The notes beneath the pieces are model-generated. The model made no database searches. It saw only the letters and a program-made list of their open reading frames with translations, and was not told the DNA's origin. Of a DNA stretch of 64,000 bases, positions 60,701 to 64,000 are shown in pieces. The stretch spans positions 3,541,501-3,605,500 of the forward strand of contig CM063250.1 of the NCBI GenBank assembly GCA_032158295.1, written 5' to 3'. Source of the DNA: Pycnopodia helianthoides (taxonomy: Eukaryota; Echinodermata; Asteroidea; Forcipulatida; Asteriidae). The translations under genes and the position numbers were made by a program. How positions within the stretch are numbered: the stretch's first letter is position 1; each line of letters starts with the position of its first letter.

Positions 60701-63700
60701 CCCCCCCCCTTTTTTTAAAACCTCTCTCTTCAAATAATAATTTGAGATGTGTTTTAATCATCTGTTTTTTCAGGTTCCATACAGCGAGATCGCTAGCAAA
60801 ACGCTGGTGTTTGCTATCTTTGACTTCGACCGCTTCTCACGGCACGACCAGATCGGTGAGGTGAAGGTCAAACTAAGTCAAGTTGATCTGGGCAGCGTCG
60901 TGGAGGAGTGGAGGGATCTTCAGAGTGCTGAAGTGCCTGGAGGCGAGGTAAAAAAAAGAAAAAATATTCAATCTCCTTGGACTGCTCGGCTTGTGTTTCA
61001 AAACCTCTTTGAAACTTTCACCTCAAGAGACCCAAGTTATTGGAAGAGTTTCAGGAAATGCGTGATGTTAACCAGTATCATTGAAATGATATCACAGTGG
61101 GCTACATTTTCATTTAAAGGAACATTACAGGATTGGTTTTTGCTAACAAAACAGTTGCTGGCAGTGTAAGCACTTTATGTAATCCACCATATACATAAAC
61201 TGACAAACCTGTAGAAGTTTGAGATCGATCGGCCATCTGGGTCATGAGAAAATAGTGAAAAACCGATTACACATTTGCATGAAATCATATAGATTCAAAA
61301 AAAGAATACAATAAAACGCTCACTGAGCGATAAACTCCAATCGGAAAATTAGTTTATTCATTTCTCATCAAATATGGCATTTCAGATAGAAATATTTCAA
61401 GGGATGTTTTCTACTATCATCATCATTAGACCGTGTAAGTTTTATGTTAATCTGTGATCAAAAAGTAAATTTTACAAGTTTTTTTCTTACCAATTCTGTA
61501 ATGTTCCTTTAAATTTGTTGGTATTGTTCTTAAAAAATAATAATAATGACACCTCTTAGTCATCCCTAACCTTTGTGAAACTTTGCTGTCTTAAAGAGCT
61601 TTCTTGAGGTGTATGTTATTGATATATTAATGACTATGAAAAAAAGTGTTTGAAATCAAGTGTGTTGTAAGGTCCGGGATATTTTTGAAAATCTGATATC
61701 CAACTAATTTAACCTTAAAGGGGCTGTGTTGTCACAAATTAAAGCAGTCTGTGGCTGTACCTGGAATTATGAACTCTCTCTCCAGTTACTGCATGCACGC
61801 GCTCTTCCTACATGTCATATCTCTATGGAGAGAACAAGCATGCAGTAACTGTGTGGGAGTTCATAATTCCATGTTCAGCCACAGGCCTGCTTTGGGTCAT
61901 GGCGACACAGCTCTGTTAAAGAAAACACCTTACAGAACCCAAAACAACTAAAAAACAAATTAATGTGCCCGCTACAAAAGTTGTTCGTGAACCTGCCCTG
62001 ATGGAACTGTCAAAGAATAACTCGATGGTATACATGCGTGTCATTACAACAATTATTGTTTGTTTACAACCCAGTGTTGCACCTGGCCAGTTTTAGTCTA
62101 TTGAGGGCGCCCTTTCATGGAGTCTGCTAGAACCACGTGCACAGAGATATAACGGGACAGTTTGTGGCCTAGGGGTACAAATGGCCTTTTTCTTTGTCAA
62201 AGAATAACTTGATGGTATACATGTCATTACATCAATTATTACTTGTTTACAACCCTGTGTTGCACCTGGCCAGTTTTAGTCTATTGAGGGCAGCCTTTAA
62301 TGGAGTCTGCTAGAACCATGTACACAGAGATATAATTAGAAAGTTTGTGGCCTAGGGGTACAAATGGCCTTTTTCATTGTCGTACAAATACCTCATGACA
62401 CTGGAGCGTGATTCGTGTCAATTATTGCACACACACGCACCGGCTTTGTTGTAGTTCATCATACTCGTATGTAGCATGGGATGAACTACAAAACATGTTG
62501 ACACAACGTGCCAAGGGATATTGATTGGTGGTAGGGCAGGGGTCGCTTGGTTTATCGTAGGCATTTTAGAACAAATTCTTGACACCCCCCTTTTTTTCAC
62601 ATTTTGCCTGTCTGGCTCAGTCGTATTGTAAAAAAAAAAAAAGGGTTAAGAGTTCAGGTCTTTTCAGAGCAAGTAGTGTTCTTCCCGAAAAATATTTACA
62701 CTCGTCTGTACCCGCAAGTTTACTTGTAATAGTCACGTCCTACATCTTTACGCTGATGTGACGGTTCACCAACAGGCAAAAAGCTTGAAATTGAGTTTGC
62801 TGTCGGTGCTGAAGGTTGTGTGTGGATAAGGGGCCTCTACGCTATGTGGCTAAACAAAATTCTTGGTACTTTCTCCACACTTGAGGTTCGTACGTGTCTT
62901 GCAAAACCTGGTCTATGACTGCAGACACCGAGCCCCTTAATGAACACATTCATGCTGTTGACATAAAGTCTTGCCTGCACAGGGCTTGGGTCATGCACTA
63001 ATCCAGGGTTTGCATTATGGTTTTGCCTTTACATGTACCATCGAGAGTGTACAGCTGTTGTTCACTGTACGTGACTGTTCAACTTGCCATTCTGATGAGG
63101 TTAATAATAGCTCTGGCTGTGGCTAAGGCTGAAAACTGGCTCGCTGGTCTGGTGGTTAAGGCATCAGGGCCCAATATCATAGAGCTGCTTAAGCTTAACA
63201 AATTTCTGCTAAGCAGAATTCAGCAGGATACCGGTCACAAATTGTATATGTGACATGGAAGTTTGGCCGGTAACCTTATTTTGATAAGCGTAATTTTATT
63301 TTGCTTAGCTACTTTCTGTGCTTAAGCAGTTCTATGAAATTGGGCCCTCATAAAGCCTGTAAGCACAAAATATTGCTAGGCACAGACAAATCTTGCTTAG
63401 CAGAAAGAGGTAACAAGCAAAAAGTTCCATGAAGTTTTCATTGCTCTGACTGGTGGCCCACTCGTTAGTTGCGTAGCCCAGAAATTTGCTAAGTTGTGTT
63501 TTCTGCTGGATAGCTTAATATGAAATTGGGCCCTGATTTAGAATGTGGGGGTTACGGGTTCAAATCCCGCTCAAGTAGTATAGCATGTGGACCCTTTTCC
63601 TCCTCGGAAACACCCAGCAGTGAAGGAAAGAACCTTTAACAAAATAATATTTCTGATGCAAATTAATACATCTGATAAAAGAATAATATTGTTTTCTTAA

Positions 63701-63836
63701 TCTTTTTTTCTTCAGGGCAAGTCGGAGCTTGGTGACATTTGTTTCTCGCTACGCTACGTGCCGACAGCCGGAAAACTGACCGTTGTCATCTTAGAGGCCA
63801 AGAATTTGAAGAAGATGGACGTTGGTGGACTCTCAG
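33550..63836 (+). CDS. Syt1: Synaptotagmin-1 type Ca2+ sensor, six coding exons, 3'-truncated by window edge
   Basis: The exons 33550-33751, 37142-37323, 58078-58203, 60167-60334, 60774-60947 and 63716-63836 join in phase to 324 residues before the window ends. The order is: short luminal N-terminus (1-70), transmembrane helix (about 71-93) with a Cys-rich inner edge (CCCGCIC), basic KKRKKK, an acidic linker, C2A (about 155-275), and the start of C2B (from 285). The C2A Ca2+-binding Asp residues are all present: 185, 191, 243, 245, 251. The [20 protein letters not shown] block is the polybasic strand. The protein sits on synaptic vesicles and triggers SNARE-dependent fusion on Ca2+ (family knowledge). 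[20 protein letters not shown] closely parallels the vertebrate Syt1 juxtamembrane region, which favours Syt1 over Syt2/5/8. The symbol is by similarity. Confidence 0.93.
35637..35876. mobile_element. MITE family F, copy 2 (inverted relative to 22468)
   Basis: It runs from ACATGTTTAGCGTCCTGCC to GGAGGCGGCCTCTAAAAAGG and ACGCTAAACATGT. It includes a 24-base T run. Confidence 0.7.
35895..36082. mobile_element. MITE family H (GGCCTGTGGCTG / TTACTGCATGCA), copy 1
   Basis: It contains CAGGCCTGTGGCTGTA, AGTTACTGCATGCA and, at the right end, ACGGCACAGCCCCTTTAA. These words recur in the copy at 61715. Confidence 0.65.
36102..36167. repeat. Long hairpin with one bulge
   Basis: TCAATGTCAGTCATCT (36102-36117) pairs with 36152-36167 perfectly, and GTCAACTGAT (about 36129-36138) with ATCAGTTGAC (36141-36150). 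A 10-base bulge is the only break. It sits just after the family H MITE. Confidence 0.8.
37142..37323 (+). CDS. Syt1: Synaptotagmin transmembrane exon
   Basis: The exon covers residues 68 (split codon) to 128. It reads [20 protein letters not shown], then a Cys-rich inner edge (probable palmitoylation sites, by family), [10 protein letters not shown], and DLKSVQMLG. The acceptor is GTCTCAG and the donor AAG/GTCAGT. Confidence 0.93.
37386..37713 (-). pseudogene. LINE RT C-terminal tail (CR1/L2-like), decayed
   Basis: The - strand reads [20 protein letters not shown] and then [14 protein letters not shown] before a stop. This is the R-F...AP..WN.LP...R....L..FK..LK pattern at the end of many CR1/L2-type RT proteins. 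It is followed by GGCACTTTATAAATGCC and a short (TATG)n tail at the 3' end. Confidence 0.7.
40149..40347. mobile_element. MITE family A copy
   Basis: It starts GGGCCCAATTTCATAGAGCT and ends AGCTCTATGAAATTTTGGCC. Internal ACCAGCCAAACTGACATG is shared with the neighbour at 40403. Confidence 0.85.
40403..40630. mobile_element. MITE family A copy with internal ACATGT expansion
   Basis: It has the same ends as the copy 56 bases to its left and the same orientation. A run of ATGTACATGTACATGCACAT is inserted in the middle. Confidence 0.85.
44208..44678. mobile_element. MITE family G (TCAAAGGTAAAATTCAGTTT), copy 2
   Basis: Inverted ends are CTCAAAGGTAAAATTCAGTT and AAAACTCAATTTGACCT. The internal CTCTAACCTCACGTTAAAA matches the copy at 3522. 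Confidence 0.7.
45080..45480. mobile_element. MITE family C copy
   Basis: It runs from TAAAGACAGCGGATACTTTT to ACCAAAAGTATATCCTGCCTTTAA. Confidence 0.75.
46038..46290. repeat. 118-bp tandem duplication, about 2.1 copies
   Basis: AGAGACAGGCTTGT recurs at 46038, 46156 and 46274. Between them lie near-identical CCTTCACTATGTAAAAAACA and GTTAGACGTTT blocks. Confidence 0.88.
50166..50357. mobile_element. Pogo/Tigger-like MITE, copy 2
   Basis: The ends are CAGTCGACTCTCATTATAAC and TATAACGAGGGTTGACTG, with TA on the right. It shares GATCGCTGGGACTGG and AGGAACGTTGTTATAAGAGG with the copy at 16429. Confidence 0.78.
51022..51396. mobile_element. MITE family B, complete copy
   Basis: TTTAAAGGAACATTACAGAA at the left is mirrored by TTCTGTAATGTTCCTTTAA at the right. 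The internal ACACGGTCTAATGATGATGA is shared with all copies. Confidence 0.85.
53330..53660. promoter_or_regulatory. Candidate enhancer with paired POU octamers and homeodomain sites
   Basis: It holds ATGCAAAT (53581-53588), the inverted ATTTGCAT (53625-53632), CTAATTAGC (53522-53530) and GACGTAATTAAC. It is free of the repeats that fill nearby DNA. The location inside a neuronal gene fits POU-factor control, but this is inference. Confidence 0.3.
56251..56554. mobile_element. MITE family C copy
   Basis: It runs from TTAAAGGCAGGATATACTTT to ACCAAAAGTAGCCACTGCCTTTAA. It is joined at its left to a family A end fragment (56213-56250). Confidence 0.75.
56605..56725. mobile_element. Family A variant, near-perfect 121-bp palindrome
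   Basis: It has GGGCCCAATTTCATGGCTCT ends and inner arms CTTACCGCGGAATTC-like. It shares only the terminal 14 bases with standard family A. Confidence 0.88.
57273..57408. mobile_element. MITE with TTCGAA-containing inverted ends
   Basis: TGGCCTTTTTCGAAACCATG faces TGTGGCTTCGAAAATGACC, followed inward by GGCTC...GGCT repeats. Confidence 0.55.
57553..57645. mobile_element. Short MITE with GGCCATGTCCAAATT inverted ends
   Basis: GGCCATGTCCAAATTATG faces AATTTGGACACGGCC. The inner GGCTATGGCT faces AGCCGTAGCC. Confidence 0.65.
58078..58203 (+). CDS. Syt1: Synaptotagmin linker / C2A-start exon
   Basis: The exon covers residues 129-170 and is 42 codons, phase 0. The acidic linker ([17 protein letters not shown]) is followed by [17 protein letters not shown], the first strand of C2A. 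The acceptor is TTTAACCAG and the donor AAG/GTGAAG. Confidence 0.95.
58380..58560 (-). repeat. Possible tRNA-derived SINE of another family
   Basis: The - strand has an A-box-like TGGCTCAGTGG and a B-box-like GGTTATAATCC about 45 bases apart. The body is diverged. Confidence 0.4.
58873..59012. mobile_element. Palindromic MITE (AACTTAGGACTAGTCC family), copy 3
   Basis: It is almost the same as the copy at 9850, sharing GTTAAGACCAGTTACTGGTC, and lies in the synaptotagmin intron after the linker exon. Confidence 0.85.
59691..60118 (+). mobile_element. tRNA-Leu-derived SINE, full length
   Basis: It starts AAGTGGCCGAGCGGATAAGA, has CTCAAGCTCTGG and B box GGTTCGAGTCC, and ends GCGCTATATAAGAAGCC with an (ATT)n tail. 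It stops 48 bases before the C2A exon. Confidence 0.85.
60167..60334 (+). CDS. Syt1: Synaptotagmin C2A exon 1
   Basis: The exon covers residues 171-226 and is 56 codons, phase 0. It reads [20 protein letters not shown] (Asp185, Asp191 for Ca2+), then a KKKK polybasic stretch and [11 protein letters not shown]. Confidence 0.96.
60485..60610. mobile_element. 126-bp MITE with perfect 9-bp target duplication
   Basis: CAGTTCAAC flanks both sides (60476-60484, 60611-60619). The ends TAGACTTGTAGACAAGTCGT and ACGACTTGTCCACAAGTCTA are inverted over about 35 bases. A 9-bp duplication suggests a Mutator-like transposase (inference). Confidence 0.88.
60774..60947 (+). CDS. Syt1: Synaptotagmin C2A exon 2
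   Basis: The exon covers residues 227-284 and is 58 codons, phase 0. [20 protein letters not shown] supplies Asp243, Asp245 and Asp251. It ends [15 protein letters not shown]. Confidence 0.96.
61114..61512. mobile_element. MITE family B, complete copy, reverse orientation
   Basis: TTTAAAGGAACATTACAGGA at the left and CAATTCTGTAATGTTCCTTT at the right. The body is the reverse of the copy at 51022. Confidence 0.85.
61715..61922. mobile_element. MITE family H, copy 2
   Basis: TTAAAGGGGCTGTGTTGTCA is mirrored by GGCGACACAGCTCTGTTAA. The inner CAGTTACTGCATGCA faces TGCATGCTTG-like and GCAGTAACTG. Confidence 0.75.
62009..62381. repeat. 187-bp tandem duplication, 2 copies
   Basis: GTCAAAGAATAACTCGATGG at 62009 recurs at 62196. 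The units share long blocks, such as TGCACCTGGCCAGTTTTAGT, with a few substitutions and small indels. Confidence 0.92.
63141..63166 (+). mobile_element. tRNA-derived SINE head, 5' piece (split by MITE)
   Basis: CTCGCTGGTCTGGTGGTTAA gives an A-box-like start. The B box lies at 63553-63570 after the inserted elements (GGGTTCAAATCCCGCTC). Confidence 0.55.
63167..63347. mobile_element. MITE family A copy inside a SINE
   Basis: It is bounded by GGGCCCAATATCATAGAGCT and AGTTCTATGAAATTGGGCCC. The internal GGTAACCTTATTTTGATAAG matches family A. Confidence 0.85.
63348..63533. mobile_element. Second, diverged family A copy in tandem
   Basis: It ends TATGAAATTGGGCCC and shares the general layout, but the left end (TCATAAAGCCTGTAAGCAC) is diverged. 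Confidence 0.55.
63716..63836 (+). CDS. Syt1: Synaptotagmin C2B start exon
   Basis: The exon covers residues 285-324 plus one base. [20 protein letters not shown] and [14 protein letters not shown] are nearly identical to vertebrate Syt1 C2B, with the first Ca2+ Asp at 319. The donor is TCAG/GTAACT. The remaining C2B exons lie beyond the window. Confidence 0.96.
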
Positions 63837-64000
63837 GTAACTACCCGGACCAACTTCAACAGTTGTGTCCCCTACTTGTCATTTATTAGTATTTGAGAAG
63901 GAAATATATTTAACCCCAGGTCAGTCGGTACTGGTGTAAGTCTGGAAAAAAATGTAATTAATTTTTTTGATCACAACAACAAACTCAAAAAGCCTATAAG

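Overview
This is a eukaryotic, intron-rich, AT-rich window from an animal, most likely a marine invertebrate deuterostome. I favour an echinoderm such as a sea star, but the species is inferred from protein similarity and repeat style, not proven. There are no prokaryotic gene arrangements. Coding sequence is only about 6% of the window. The rest is intron and intergenic DNA packed with short inverted-repeat elements (MITEs), tRNA-Leu-derived SINEs and a few LINE remnants.

Three protein-coding genes can be supported. (1) At the left edge, on the + strand (1-534), is the last part of a galactose-3-O-sulfotransferase (Gal3ST / galactosylceramide sulfotransferase family). (2) On the - strand, from 21390 down to 9445, is a complete 13-exon aldehyde dehydrogenase 16 gene (ALDH16A1 type). 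All 13 splice phases fit together to 2490 bp, or 829 residues plus the stop. Unlike the mammalian protein, the first ALDH domain keeps the catalytic Cys and Glu. Exon 6 carries one in-frame TAG, next to a short stretch that reads as family-like sequence one frame away. (3) On the + strand, from 33550 to beyond the right edge, is a synaptotagmin-1 type gene. Six coding exons are visible: luminal N-terminus, transmembrane/Cys-rich exon, acidic linker, C2A in two further exons, and the start of C2B. One intron of 20.7 kb separates the membrane anchor from C2A.

Layout: 1-534 sulfotransferase end; 535-9444 convergent intergenic DNA with MITEs and the ALDH16A1 3' region; 9445-21390 ALDH16A1 with MITEs, SINEs and a LINE 3' end in its introns; 21391-33512 the divergent intergenic/5' region shared by ALDH16A1 (leftward) and the synaptotagmin (rightward), with a possible non-coding first exon near 31.1 kb; 33513-64000 synaptotagmin exons and large introns. 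The three genes belong to unrelated pathways (glycolipid/glycan sulfation, aldehyde metabolism or HPRT-type scaffolding, and Ca2+-triggered exocytosis). I see no sign that they form one functional system.

The most informative non-genic structures are nested insertions: a palindromic MITE inside a LINE reverse-transcriptase tail with a clean 5-bp duplication, and a MITE pair splitting a tRNA-derived SINE. Others are a 126-bp element with a perfect 9-bp target duplication, several tandem duplications, and a candidate POU/homeodomain enhancer within the long synaptotagmin intron.
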